Shown here piece after piece: positions 54,404 through 63,999 of a DNA stretch of 64,000 nucleotides. The notes below the pieces were generated by a model that saw nothing but the letters and a program-made list of their open reading frames with translations, did no database searches and had not been told where the DNA came from. The position numbers were made by a program, and so were the translations under genes. Source of the stretch: Rhizocola hellebori (lineage in GTDB: Bacteria > Actinomycetota > Actinomycetes > Mycobacteriales > Micromonosporaceae); NCBI RefSeq assembly GCF_016862955.1, contig NZ_BONY01000005.1, forward strand, positions 62,001-126,000, read 5' to 3'. Positions within the stretch are counted from its first letter, which is position 1. Every line of letters starts with the position of its first letter.

Positions 54404-56671
54404 ATGAGTGAGCACATAGGACGGCGGCGGTTCCTGGGATACGTGCTGGCCGCTCCCACTCTGGTGACCGCGGCCGAGCTGAGCCTGGCCCCCGCGAGCG
54501 CCGCGGTACCCTCCGCGGAAATCACCGAGCTGCTGGATCTCAACGACCTGATGACCGTTGCGGCCTTGCCCACCTCCGGGCTCATCTCGGTCGCGGTCAA
54601 CGCGGACGGCACGGTGTCGTTCGCGTTGCCGCGGGCCGAAGTGGGGCAGGGCATCACCACCTCCTCGGCGATGCTGATCGCCGAAGAGCTTTCGGTGCCG
54701 CTGAGCCGGGTAAGGATAACGCTGGCCGACGCCCGGCCGGAGCTGCTTTTCAACCAGCTCACCGGCGGCTCCAACACCACCATCGCCACCTATACCCCGA
54801 TCCGGGTCGCGGCCGCGATCGCCCGCAGCCGCCTGCTGCAAGCCGCGGCCGGCGTGCTCGGCGCTGCGCCCGGCGACCTCACTCTGGCCGCCGGGGTGGT
54901 CACCGACCGCTCCGGGCGCGGCGTCGACATCGGCGCGCTGGCACAGCGGGCGGCAAGCGCGCAGACCGGCCAGGTGGCCGTGGAGCTCACGCCGCGCGAG
55001 AGTTTCACTGTCATCGGCAGGCCCACCAACCGCATCGACGCGCTGGAGGCGGTGACCGGGCGCAAGAAGTTCGCCATGGATCTCGCCGTCCCCGGCGCGT
55101 TGCCCACCATGGTCTGCCGGCCGCCGACCATCAACGGCAAGGTGGGTTCGGTGGCCAACCTGGCCGAGGTACGCGCCATGGCCGGAGTGACCGATGTCGT
55201 TACCATCGCCACCGGTGTCGCGGTGCGGGCACAGACCTTCGGCCAATGCATCGACGCCGTTCGCGCCCTGCGGGTCACCTGGCGGGCCGGCACCGCGGAG
55301 GGCAAGTCCGACGCCAGCGTGCTGCGAGAGCTGGAGCTGGCCGAGATTCCGCTCGGGCTGCGGCCGCCGACCCCGGTGGTGGAAGGCAAATTCACCTTCC
55401 ACTTCCGCAGCAACGGCGCGGTGGAACCCAACTGCGCCATCGCCGATGTACGAGCCGATCGGGCCGAGATCTGGTCGGCGCTCAAGTCGCCCATCGTCGC
55501 CCAGGAAACCATCGCCGCCAGGCTCGGGCTGCCGGTGGGCCGGGTGACGGTGCATGTGGCCGAGGGCGGCGGATCCTTCGGGCGCAAGCTTTTCTTCGAC
55601 GCCGCGCTCGAAGCGGCCGAGGTGTCGCAGCGGATCGGCAAGCCGGTCAAGCTCATGTGGCATCGCGCCGACGACTTCCGCCAGGGCCGCGCCCACCCGA
55701 TGGCCACCTCCCGGGTGCGCATCGCCTATCTCGGCGACGCCGTGCTGAGCTACACGCAGCGGCACACCAGCGTGGCCACCGATCTGGGCCACGGGCTGGG
55801 CGAGATCATCACTGCTTTCGCCGCTCAGCTTCCCGTGGGCGACATCGGTTTCGCGGAAACCTTCTTCCAGCTCAGCCAGAACATGCCCTACGAGTTCGGG
55901 CTCAACAGCCGGCTGCTGAGTGAGGTGGACAAGGGCTTCAACACCGGCAGCATGCGCAACGTGTACTCGCCCGATGTGGCCTGCGCCCGGGAGCTGATGG
56001 TCGATCAGCTCGCCGCGCGGCGGGGGCGCGACCCGTACCAGATGCGGCGGGCGTATCTGCGTGACGACCGCGCCAAGGCGGTGCTGGAGAAGGTGGCCCA
56101 GGTCGGCAACTGGGGCCGGGCGATGCCGGCCGGCATGGCGCAGGGCATCGCGTTTCACGCCGAGTACAAGAGTGTCAGCGCCGCACTGGTGGAAATCGAC
56201 TGCCGGCCCGAGACCGTCAACCGGCCGATCCGCGATGGGGTGGCCGGGCCGCGGGTCACCAGGGTGGTGTTCGCCGTGGACGTCGGCCTCGCCGTCAACC
56301 CGCGCGGTCTGGAGGCGCAGATGATGGGCGGCATCATGGACGGCATCGCGCTGGCGCTGACCTCCGGTCTGCACCTGCGCGACGGATACTTCCTCGAATC
56401 CAGCTGGGACAACTACTTCTACACCCGGCAGTGGAACACTCCGCCCGATCTTAAGATCATCGTCATGCCGAGCACGTCGGAGAACCCGGGTGGGGCAGGC
56501 GAGTTGGGCGTCGCGGCATCGGTGGCGGCGGTGGCATGCGCCTACGGCCGCGCGACCGGCGTCATGCCCACCACCTTCCCGATCAATCACGCCACGCTTT
56601 CCTTCGTCCCCAAACCCACCGTCCCGCCGATCCCGGCGTCCCCGATCGACGGCGCCACCGCCGCCCGCTGA
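54404..56671 (+). CDS. oxiB: Molybdenum hydroxylase large subunit (isoquinoline 1-oxidoreductase beta-like, OxiB type)
   Basis: A 755-residue xanthine-oxidase-family molybdopterin subunit. A Tat signal GRRRFLGYVLAAPTLVTA precedes the mature protein, so it works outside the membrane. Molybdopterin-binding stretches are LPRAEVGQGITTSSAMLIAE, AEGGGSFGRKLFFDAALEA, KGFNTGSMRNVYSP and PGGAGELGVAASVAA, whose Glu is the catalytic base. In Streptomyces K30 the lcp gene is followed by oxiB and oxiA, encoding subunits of an aldehyde-oxidising enzyme; the order here is the same after two lcp genes. ATG 54404 precedes the Arg motif; ATG 54380 adds eight residues. Confidence 0.88.
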   Translation: MSEHIGRRRFLGYVLAAPTLVTAAELSLAPASAAVPSAEITELLDLNDLMTVAALPTSGLISVAVNADGTVSFALPRAEVGQGITTSSAMLIAEELSVPLSRVRITLADARPELLFNQLTGGSNTTIATYTPIRVAAAIARSRLLQAAAGVLGAAPGDLTLAAGVVTDRSGRGVDIGALAQRAASAQTGQVAVELTPRESFTVIGRPTNRIDALEAVTGRKKFAMDLAVPGALPTMVCRPPTINGKVGSVANLAEVRAMAGVTDVVTIATGVAVRAQTFGQCIDAVRALRVTWRAGTAEGKSDASVLRELELAEIPLGLRPPTPVVEGKFTFHFRSNGAVEPNCAIADVRADRAEIWSALKSPIVAQETIAARLGLPVGRVTVHVAEGGGSFGRKLFFDAALEAAEVSQRIGKPVKLMWHRADDFRQGRAHPMATSRVRIAYLGDAVLSYTQRHTSVATDLGHGLGEIITAFAAQLPVGDIGFAETFFQLSQNMPYEFGLNSRLLSEVDKGFNTGSMRNVYSPDVACARELMVDQLAARRGRDPYQMRRAYLRDDRAKAVLEKVAQVGNWGRAMPAGMAQGIAFHAEYKSVSAALVEIDCRPETVNRPIRDGVAGPRVTRVVFAVDVGLAVNPRGLEAQMMGGIMDGIALALTSGLHLRDGYFLESSWDNYFYTRQWNTPPDLKIIVMPSTSENPGGAGELGVAASVAAVACAYGRATGVMPTTFPINHATLSFVPKPTVPPIPASPIDGATAAR

Positions 56672-56688
56672 AGAAGGAGGAGATTGCA

Positions 56689-57165
56689 TTGCCCGAGCAC
56701 ACCTTCCGCGTCAACGGCGAGCAGGTCACCGTCGACGTCGCCGATGACGTGCGCCTGCTGTGGGTTTTGCGCGACATCCTGGGCATCACCGGCCCGAAGT
56801 ACGGTTGTGGGGTGAACGTGTGCAAGGCGTGCACCAGCCACCTCAACGGGGTGGCGGTGAGCCCGTGTGCCATCCCGGTGGGTGAGCTGCGGCCGGCCGA
56901 TGAGGTCACCACCATCGAGGGCCTGGCCGCCACCGTCGGCCGGGAGCTGCATCCCATGCAGCAGGCCTGGCTCGACCAGGATGTTGTCCAATGTGGATAC
57001 TGCCAGCCCGGCCAGATCATGGCGGCCGTGGATCTGGTCAGGCGGGCCGCCGCGCAGGGCCGCGCCATCACCGACGCCGACCTCGACAGTCTGCGCAACA
57101 TCTGCCGATGCGGCACCTACTTTCGGATCAGGGAAGCCATCAAGGCCGGGGCGAGGAACATGTGA
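56689..57165 (+). CDS. oxiA: 2Fe-2S subunit of the molybdenum hydroxylase (OxiA type)
   Basis: A 158-residue small subunit. It starts at a rare TTG (56689) six bases after AGGAGGAG; the nearest ATG would remove the ferredoxin domain. The plant-type cluster motif CGVNVCKACTSHLNG...C is at about residues 40-61. The helical second cluster QCGYCQPGQI...CRCGTYFRIREA lies at about 102-150. It passes electrons from the molybdenum centre of the large subunit. No signal peptide is visible, whereas its partner has a Tat signal, so co-export as a folded complex is likely. It overlaps the following gene by GTGA. Confidence 0.9.
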   Translation: MPEHTFRVNGEQVTVDVADDVRLLWVLRDILGITGPKYGCGVNVCKACTSHLNGVAVSPCAIPVGELRPADEVTTIEGLAATVGRELHPMQQAWLDQDVVQCGYCQPGQIMAAVDLVRRAAAQGRAITDADLDSLRNICRCGTYFRIREAIKAGARNM

Positions 57166-57995
57166 GAACCGTAGCCGTGGAAAGAACGCCCGAGCAGCTG
57201 CTGGAGGCGGCGATGCTGGGCGCCGGTCTGCTGGGCGGGACGGCGAACGTCATCATGCAGCTGGCCCGGCCCGAGGTCGGATACGGCGTGGTGGAAAGCA
57301 CTGTCGACAGTGGCAAGCTCTTCCTGCACCCGGTCAAGCGGACGCGGACCACGCTGGCCTATCTGGCGGTGGCCGCCATCGGCACCGATGAGGAGCGCAG
57401 GCTCTACCGCCGGGCGGTCGACCGTTCCCACGCCCCGGTGCGCAGCACAGAATCCAGCCCGGTGACATATAACGCCTTCGATCAGGATCTGCAGCTGTGG
57501 GTGGCGGCGTGCCTGTATCGCGGGTTCGCCGACACCCATCGCCTGTTCGTGGGTCCGCTCACCGATGCCGAGGCGGAGGCGCTCTACCAGGTCTGCTCCC
57601 GCCTGGGCACCACGTTGCAGCTCAAGCCCGAGCGCTGGCCGCCGGATCGCGCCGCGTTCGAAGATTACTGGAATGCGCAGCTGGAACGGATCCGCTTCGA
57701 CGACCCGGTCCGTGAGCACCTCGAACAGATCATGCTGCTGCGCTACGCCGCCCGGCCGATGAGCGTCCTATTAGGACCATTTCATCGCTTCACCGCGATC
57801 GGGTTTCTGCCACCGCCTTTCCGCGAGCGCATGGGTTTGCGGTGGAGCGCGCGCCAGCAACGCCGGTTCGACCGCATGATCAAAGCGACGGCGCTGTTCT
57901 ACCGGATCCTGCCGGGACCGCTGCGCCGGTTCCCGTTCAATGCCGTCCTCTGGGACGTGCGCCGCCGCATCCGCAGTGGCAAACCGTTGGTGTGA
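57162..57995 (+). CDS. MpaB/DUF2236-family oxygenase-like protein
   Basis: A 277-residue protein of the same broad superfamily as Lcp (DUF2236), but of the cytosolic MpaB-like subgroup: it has no Tat signal. Conserved features are VKRTRTTLAYLAVAAIGTDEERR in segments, the HAPVRS histidine after the first helix bundle, and YNAFDQDLQLWVAACLYRGF. GTG 57162 overlaps the 2Fe-2S gene stop and has AGGA upstream. It is the fifth gene of the lcp operon. It could be a second oxygenase acting on oligo-isoprenoid intermediates inside the cell (inference); MpaB of fungi cleaves a farnesyl chain. Confidence 0.8.
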   Translation: MRTVAVERTPEQLLEAAMLGAGLLGGTANVIMQLARPEVGYGVVESTVDSGKLFLHPVKRTRTTLAYLAVAAIGTDEERRLYRRAVDRSHAPVRSTESSPVTYNAFDQDLQLWVAACLYRGFADTHRLFVGPLTDAEAEALYQVCSRLGTTLQLKPERWPPDRAAFEDYWNAQLERIRFDDPVREHLEQIMLLRYAARPMSVLLGPFHRFTAIGFLPPPFRERMGLRWSARQQRRFDRMIKATALFYRILPGPLRRFPFNAVLWDVRRRIRSGKPLV

Positions 57996-57999
57996 AAGC

Positions 58000-59193
58000 T
58001 CAGCCGAGCAGATCGAGGGCGAGCGCGGCGATCACCCTGTCCGCGCCGCCGCGTTCGTCGAAACGCACGGCGCGGCCCAGATCGGCGATGAGGTTCAGCG
58101 CGCCGTGGGCCAGCACCCGGCAGTCGGCCGTGCCCAGATCGGGCTGCTGCATGCTCAGCACCCGCACCCACTCCTCGACGTGGGAGCGCTGGGCGCGCCG
58201 CAGCTCGTGCCGGTCGTCCTCGGGCAGGTTTGTGTTTTCCGCCTGGTACACCGCCACCAGGTCGCTCTGCCCGAACACCAGGTCGACATAGGAGTCCACC
58301 AGCCGGGCAAGGGCGTCGGCGGGATCCGTCGCCGCGGTGAGTGCGGCGGCCGTGGTGGCCGCCACCCGGTCGGCCGCCCGGTAGTAGACGGCGGCCAGCA
58401 GCTCGCTCTTGGAAGAGAAGTGCCGGTAAAGGCTGGACGCCCGGGTGCCCGACGCGGCGGCGATGTCCTCCATCGTCACCGCGTGATAGCCGTTGAGGTG
58501 AAACAGGCGCAGCGCCTCGGCCATGATGGTTTCCCGCCGTGAGCGCAGGCCGGCCTCCACTGCTGGGCGGCGGCCCGCGGCCGTCGGCACCTCGGCCAGC
58601 TTGGCGTTCAGCAACCGCCAACCGGCGGCGCCGAGCAGCTCCTGCGCCCTTGCCGGCGCGATGACCGCGCGGTGTGTGGACAGGCTGCCCACCAGGCTCA
58701 GCACCCCCCGGGCCAGCAGCCGCGCCTGGTGGGTGTCGAGCTCGGGGCGGATCGCCCGCAGCGGGACGGCCAGCCGATTGATGACTGTTCTCGCGTCGTG
58801 GCGCAGCTGTGCCTGGTCTTCGGGCCCGAGGTAGCGGCCCTCCCACTGGTAGAGCCCGCCCACCTTGCGCCGCTGCACGCCGAGCTGGACCAGGTCGGCC
58901 AGGATGGCGTCGAGGCGGTCTCTCGGGGTTGAATCCTCCTGGGGCGCAACGGTTGCGGCCAGTAGGGCGTCGGAAAGCTCCCGCGTCGCGTGTCGCAGCA
59001 TCGCGTACTTGTTGGGGAAGTGGTTGTAGATGGCGGGGCCGCTGATGCCGACGACGGCGGCGATGTCGTCGATGCCCACGCTGTGGTACCCGCGTTCACA
59101 GAACAGCTCCGCCGCGGCCAGCGCGATCTGCGCCTTGCGATCCTTGGGGCGCTTCGCCGGTGCCGGGGGATCCAGCGCTGGTCGTGCCGTCAC
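58000..59193 (-). CDS. TetR regulator with two complete DNA-binding domains
   Basis: A 397-residue protein formed of two TetR units. Unit 1: AAELFCERGYHSVGIDDIAA, VVGISGPAIYNHFPNKYAML and its ligand domain to about residue 205. Unit 2 starts near residue 215: RETIMAEALRLFHLNGYHAV, MEDIAAASGTRASSLYRHFSSK and a second ligand domain with GALNLIADLGRAVRFDE. Normal TetR proteins are about 200 residues; fused pairs are known in mycobacteria and relatives. GTG 59193 gives the start. It is divergent from thiolase-fadB and is the obvious candidate regulator for them. Confidence 0.88.
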   Translation of the reverse strand: MTARPALDPPAPAKRPKDRKAQIALAAAELFCERGYHSVGIDDIAAVVGISGPAIYNHFPNKYAMLRHATRELSDALLAATVAPQEDSTPRDRLDAILADLVQLGVQRRKVGGLYQWEGRYLGPEDQAQLRHDARTVINRLAVPLRAIRPELDTHQARLLARGVLSLVGSLSTHRAVIAPARAQELLGAAGWRLLNAKLAEVPTAAGRRPAVEAGLRSRRETIMAEALRLFHLNGYHAVTMEDIAAASGTRASSLYRHFSSKSELLAAVYYRAADRVAATTAAALTAATDPADALARLVDSYVDLVFGQSDLVAVYQAENTNLPEDDRHELRRAQRSHVEEWVRVLSMQQPDLGTADCRVLAHGALNLIADLGRAVRFDERGGADRVIAALALDLLG

Positions 59194-59254
59194 TTCCCGT
59201 CCTCTCACCGCCAGTGTCGTACGCCATCTTGACACAGCCCCCAGCAGGCTAGGA

Positions 59255-59264
59255 AAGTTAACCG
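59255..59264 (+). promoter_or_regulatory. AAGTTAACCG motif upstream of the thiolase gene
   Basis: Third copy of the motif found before livF and fadD; here 22 bases before ATG 59286 and within the divergent region with the two-domain TetR gene. The position between the genes makes that regulator the best guess for the protein that binds it. Confidence 0.55.
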
Positions 59265-59285
59265 AAATTCGCATGGAGGTGTGAC

Positions 59286-60503
<1,218 letters not shown>

Positions 60504-60511
60504 GGACACGG

Positions 60512-62671
60512 ATGACTGAGCAGAACATGATCGGATGGGACCGCGACGCCGACGGCATCGTGACGCTGACGATGGACGACCCCACCCGTGGCGCCAACAC
60601 CATGAACCTCATTTACACCCAGAGCATGGCGTCCACACTGGAGCGTCTGGCCGCCGAGCGCGACAGCATCACCGGCGTCATCCTCACCTCCGCCAAGAAA
60701 ACCTTCTTCGCCGGCGGCGACCTCGACATGCTGCGCCTGGCCACCCCGGAGACCGCTGCCGAGGTCTTCGGTCACGTCGAGGCGGCCAAAGGACAGCTGC
60801 GGCGGCTGGAAACCCTTGGTATACCGGTGGTTGCGGCCATCAACGGCTCGGCGCTGGGCGGCGGGCTGGAGATCGCGCTGGCCTGTCACCGGCGCATCGT
60901 CGCCGACGACGCGCGCATCGAGCTCGGCTTCCCCGAGGTGACGCTGGGGCTGCTGCCCGGTGGCGGCGGGATCGTGCGGACGGTGCGCATGCTGGGCCTG
61001 GCCACCGCGCTGACCGAGCTTCTGCTCAAGGGGCAGCGCCTGCGCCCGGCGGCCGCGGCGCAACTGGGCCTGGTGCACGAGGTGATCGCACCCGACCAGC
61101 TCTTGCAGGCCGCGCGGGCCTGGATCCGCAGCGGCCCGGAGGCTGCGCAGCCGTGGGCGGCCAAGGGGTGGAGGATCCCGGGCGGCTCAGCCACCACGCC
61201 GTCGCTGGCGGCGATGTTGCCCTCGTTCCCGGCGCACCTTCGCAAGGAACTCAAGGGCGCCCCTTACCCCGCGCCGCGGGCCATCCTGGCCGCCGCGGTG
61301 GAGAGCACGCAGGTCGACGTCGACACCGCGCTCACCTTGGAAAGCCGCTACCTGGTCAACCTCATGATCGGGCCGGTCGCCAAGAACATGATCAAGGCGT
61401 TCTTCTTCGACATGCAGGAAGTCAACAACCGGCCCAGGCCCGCGTCGCACACCCCGCGCAAGCCCGCCCGGGTGGGGGTCCTTGGCGCAGGCATGATGGG
61501 AGCCGCCATCGCTTACGTCTGCGCCAAGGCGGGGCTTGCCGTCGTACTCAAGGATGTCACTGTCGAAAGCGCGGAAAAGGGCAAGGATTATTCGCGTCGC
61601 CTGGTGGAAAAGGCGGTTGCTCGCGGCCGGTCCACCGCGGAGGCCGGTGCGGCCCTGCTGGAGCGCATCACGGCGACAGCGGCTGCGGGCGACCTCGCCG
61701 GCGTGGAGATCGTCATCGAGGCGGTGTTCGAAGACCCTGCCATCAAACATCAGGTGTTCAGCGAGATCGAAGATGTTGTCGCCGTGGATGCCCTGCTGGC
61801 CTCCAACACGTCAACCCTTCCCATCTCCCTGCTGGCCGAGGGAGTCAAGCGCCGCGAGGATTTCATCGGGCTGCATTTCTTTTCGCCCGTCGACAAGATG
61901 CCGCTCGTCGAAATCATCAAGGGCCGGCACACCAGTGAAGAATCCGTTGCGCGGGCACTGGATCTGGTCGCGCTCATCCGCAAGACGCCGATCGTCGTCA
62001 ACGACAGTCGCGGTTTCTTCACGAGCCGCGTCATCGGCACCTTCACCAACGAGGGCATCAGCATGCTCGGTGAGGGGCTCAACCCTTCCTCCATCGAACA
62101 GGCCAGCGCCCAAGCCGGATACCCGGCGCCTGTGCTGTCGCTGATGGACGAGCTCACCCTCACCCTGCCCCGCAAAATCAGGCAGGAGACCGCCGAGGCT
62201 GTCCGCGCCGCGGGCGGCACCTGGCTGGCGCACCCCGCCGACCTCGTCATAGACAGGATGATCGATGAGTTCGGCAGGCGTGGCCGCTCCACCGGCGCCG
62301 GTTTCTACGACTACGACGACACCGGCAAACGAGCCGGGCTGTGGCCGGGCCTGTCCGAGCATTTCGGCAACGGCACCGAGATTCCGTTCGAAGACATGAA
62401 GGAGCGCATGCTCTTCGCCGAGGCGCTCGAGTCCATCAAATGTCTCGAGGAGGGCGTGCTCACCTCTGTCGCCGATGCCAACGTCGGATCTATCCTCGGC
62501 ATCGGCTTCCCCGCCTGGACAGGCGGTGTGCTGCAATACGTCAACCAATACCCTGGCGGGCTGCCCGGCTTTGTCAAGCGCGCTGCCGAGCTACAGGAAC
62601 GCTACGGGGTCCGTTTCGCCGCCCCGCAACTGTTGCTGGACAAGGCCGCCAGCGGCGACGAGTTCCGCTAA
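60512..62671 (+). CDS. fadB: Multifunctional beta-oxidation protein (enoyl-CoA hydratase / 3-hydroxyacyl-CoA dehydrogenase)
   Basis: A 719-residue fusion. The hydratase domain is at about 1-190: FFAGGDLDMLRLA, GSALGGGLEIALAC, GFPEVTLGLLPGGGG with the catalytic Glu. The NAD-binding dehydrogenase domain begins GVLGAGMMGAAIAYV near residue 325, followed by SNTSTLPISLLAEGV and GLHFFSPVDKMPLVEII. The C-terminal part includes RGRSTGAGFYDYD and the final helical domain. It hydrates enoyl-CoA and oxidises the 3-hydroxy product, and with thiolase it makes a FadBA-like pair. ATG 60512 follows GAGG; a terminator hairpin follows the gene. Confidence 0.95.
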   Translation: MTEQNMIGWDRDADGIVTLTMDDPTRGANTMNLIYTQSMASTLERLAAERDSITGVILTSAKKTFFAGGDLDMLRLATPETAAEVFGHVEAAKGQLRRLETLGIPVVAAINGSALGGGLEIALACHRRIVADDARIELGFPEVTLGLLPGGGGIVRTVRMLGLATALTELLLKGQRLRPAAAAQLGLVHEVIAPDQLLQAARAWIRSGPEAAQPWAAKGWRIPGGSATTPSLAAMLPSFPAHLRKELKGAPYPAPRAILAAAVESTQVDVDTALTLESRYLVNLMIGPVAKNMIKAFFFDMQEVNNRPRPASHTPRKPARVGVLGAGMMGAAIAYVCAKAGLAVVLKDVTVESAEKGKDYSRRLVEKAVARGRSTAEAGAALLERITATAAAGDLAGVEIVIEAVFEDPAIKHQVFSEIEDVVAVDALLASNTSTLPISLLAEGVKRREDFIGLHFFSPVDKMPLVEIIKGRHTSEESVARALDLVALIRKTPIVVNDSRGFFTSRVIGTFTNEGISMLGEGLNPSSIEQASAQAGYPAPVLSLMDELTLTLPRKIRQETAEAVRAAGGTWLAHPADLVIDRMIDEFGRRGRSTGAGFYDYDDTGKRAGLWPGLSEHFGNGTEIPFEDMKERMLFAEALESIKCLEEGVLTSVADANVGSILGIGFPAWTGGVLQYVNQYPGGLPGFVKRAAELQERYGVRFAAPQLLLDKAASGDEFR

Positions 62672-62680
62672 ACCAGGCAT

Positions 62681-62715
62681 GCCCGGCCAGCGCTAAGCTC
62701 CGCTGGCCGGGCTTT
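62681..62715 (+). terminator. Intrinsic terminator after fadB
   Basis: GCCCGGCCAGCG (62681-62692) and CGCTGGCCGGGC (62701-62712) form a perfect 12-bp stem with an 8-base loop followed by TTT. It starts nine bases after the stop. The remaining bases to 62839 hold no visible gene or repeat. Confidence 0.85.
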
Positions 62716-62839
62716 CCTGAGAAGCAAAACCTTTATTGCGCCGCTTCGTGGTGGTCCGTCGCCGCACCTCCCGGGCGGCAACGCCACGCCCGTGCTTGGC
62801 CGCGCCCGGCGGCTGCGCCGCCGACCCGCGGGCGCTGGA

Positions 62840-63592
62840 TCAGTCGTCGGGTTCCACGGTGAACCACCAGTCGCCGGTGACATGGACCTGAAGCCTGGGG
62901 CCGAGTTTCGTCTCGGTCCGCTGTGCCGGCGCGTCGGGTGGGGTGCCGGGAACGTAGGAGTAGTACCAATTCCATCGCCACGAGTCGTCGCGAAGGTGGA
63001 ACGAAGTGCCGGGGCCCCATCCACCTTTCTCGATCCGAAAAATGTCCACGTGGGATTGGTCGATCGCGTCGATCATCCGGGCGAATGCTGCCTCGCTCGC
63101 GGGGTCGAATGGCGGCTCGGGGTCGTCGGGATTGACACATTCCCGGTCGCGGTCCCGATAGGCGCCCTGCGACCAGGTGAACACGCGGCACGCCGGGCGA
63201 CCCCACGCCGCAGGCTCCTCGATGTACAGGAGAACTCCCAGCTCTTGGGTAGCCGGCAGCGCCCGAGACTCCAGGCTTGCGACATCGCGGAGCATCCGCT
63301 CACGCGGGTACAGGGGCGGGTTGCCTTGATTCGGCAGCGCATTCTCGTCGTACCCGAAAGGCATGGTGAATGTGCCGATGCCGGGCAGCTCGACCGGGCC
63401 GATCGCGGCGAGTCCAAGGACGGCGGCCAGCACGGCAGCCACGCCGCCCAGCGCACGCCGGCCCCGGCTGCGGCGCAACGCTCGCCGGGCGGCGGCGAGG
63501 GTGAGCCTGGCGTCGGGACCGGCCGCGGGCAGTCCGGGGGCACCGGCCCGCAGGCGGGCCACGACATCGTCATCGTGCAGCTGGACGCTCAT
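62840..63592 (-). CDS. Membrane-anchored protein encoded with a SigE-type sigma factor
   Basis: A 250-residue protein. A cytosolic N-terminus (MSVQLHDDDVVARLRAGAPG, RLTLAAARRALRRSRGR) leads to one membrane helix (ALGGVAAVLAAVLGLAAI), leaving an extracellular domain of about 175 residues with two cysteines (RPACRVF and RECVNPDD) and an aromatic C-terminus (WRWNWYYSYVPG, GDWWFTVEPDD). The layout resembles regulatory partners of ECF sigma factors, and its ATG overlaps the sigma stop by ATGA. No zinc-binding anti-sigma motif is visible, so whether it is an anti-sigma factor is uncertain. Confidence 0.75.
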   Translation of the reverse strand: MSVQLHDDDVVARLRAGAPGLPAAGPDARLTLAAARRALRRSRGRRALGGVAAVLAAVLGLAAIGPVELPGIGTFTMPFGYDENALPNQGNPPLYPRERMLRDVASLESRALPATQELGVLLYIEEPAAWGRPACRVFTWSQGAYRDRDRECVNPDDPEPPFDPASEAAFARMIDAIDQSHVDIFRIEKGGWGPGTSFHLRDDSWRWNWYYSYVPGTPPDAPAQRTETKLGPRLQVHVTGDWWFTVEPDD

Positions 63593-63999
63593 TTCAGATC
63601 CCCTTCCGCGAAGATCTCGCGCAGTCGCGCGATGCCCCGCGCATGGTGGGACTTGACGGTGCCGACCGAAATCTCCAATTCCCGGGCAACCTCGGCTTCG
63701 GTGAGGTCGAGCAGATGCCGCAGCACCACGACCCGCCGCTGCGCCAGCGGCAGCCGGGCCAGAGCCTTGACCACGGCATTGCGGGCGACCACGGCCCCCA
63801 TATCGTCTGGTCCGGCCTGATCGGGCAGCGCGCCCGGATCGACGAGAACCTCGCGCCGCGTGCGCCGCCACCCATCGATGCGCAGGTTGACCAGCACCCG
63901 CCGCGCGTAGGCCTGCGGGTCGCCGTCTCGCGCCACCCGCCAGGAGCGATAGGTCCGCTCGTAGGTGGCCTGGACCAGCTCCTCCGCCCGGGCAGGATC
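63589..63999 (-). CDS. SigE-family ECF sigma factor, N-terminus beyond the window
   Basis: The visible 136 residues run from the right edge (in frame from 63999). Region 2 end: AEELVQATYERTYRSW, then ARRVLVNLRIDGWRR. Region 4: LARLPLAQRRVVVLRHLLDLTE, AEVARELEISVGTVKSHHARG and LREIFAEGDL. The VGTVKSHHARGIARL recognition helix and the AEELVQ...TYRSW block match the SigE-family (actinobacterial ECF) group. A GTG at 63936 lies inside the protein and is not its start. It is co-transcribed with the membrane protein downstream. Confidence 0.9.
   Translation of the reverse strand, partial: DPARAEELVQATYERTYRSWRVARDGDPQAYARRVLVNLRIDGWRRTRREVLVDPGALPDQAGPDDMGAVVARNAVVKALARLPLAQRRVVVLRHLLDLTEAEVARELEISVGTVKSHHARGIARLREIFAEGDLK

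Noticed and set aside
54317-56689. 790-codon open frame on the minus strand
   Set aside because: Antisense to the molybdenum hydroxylase large subunit, which has clear motifs on the plus strand.
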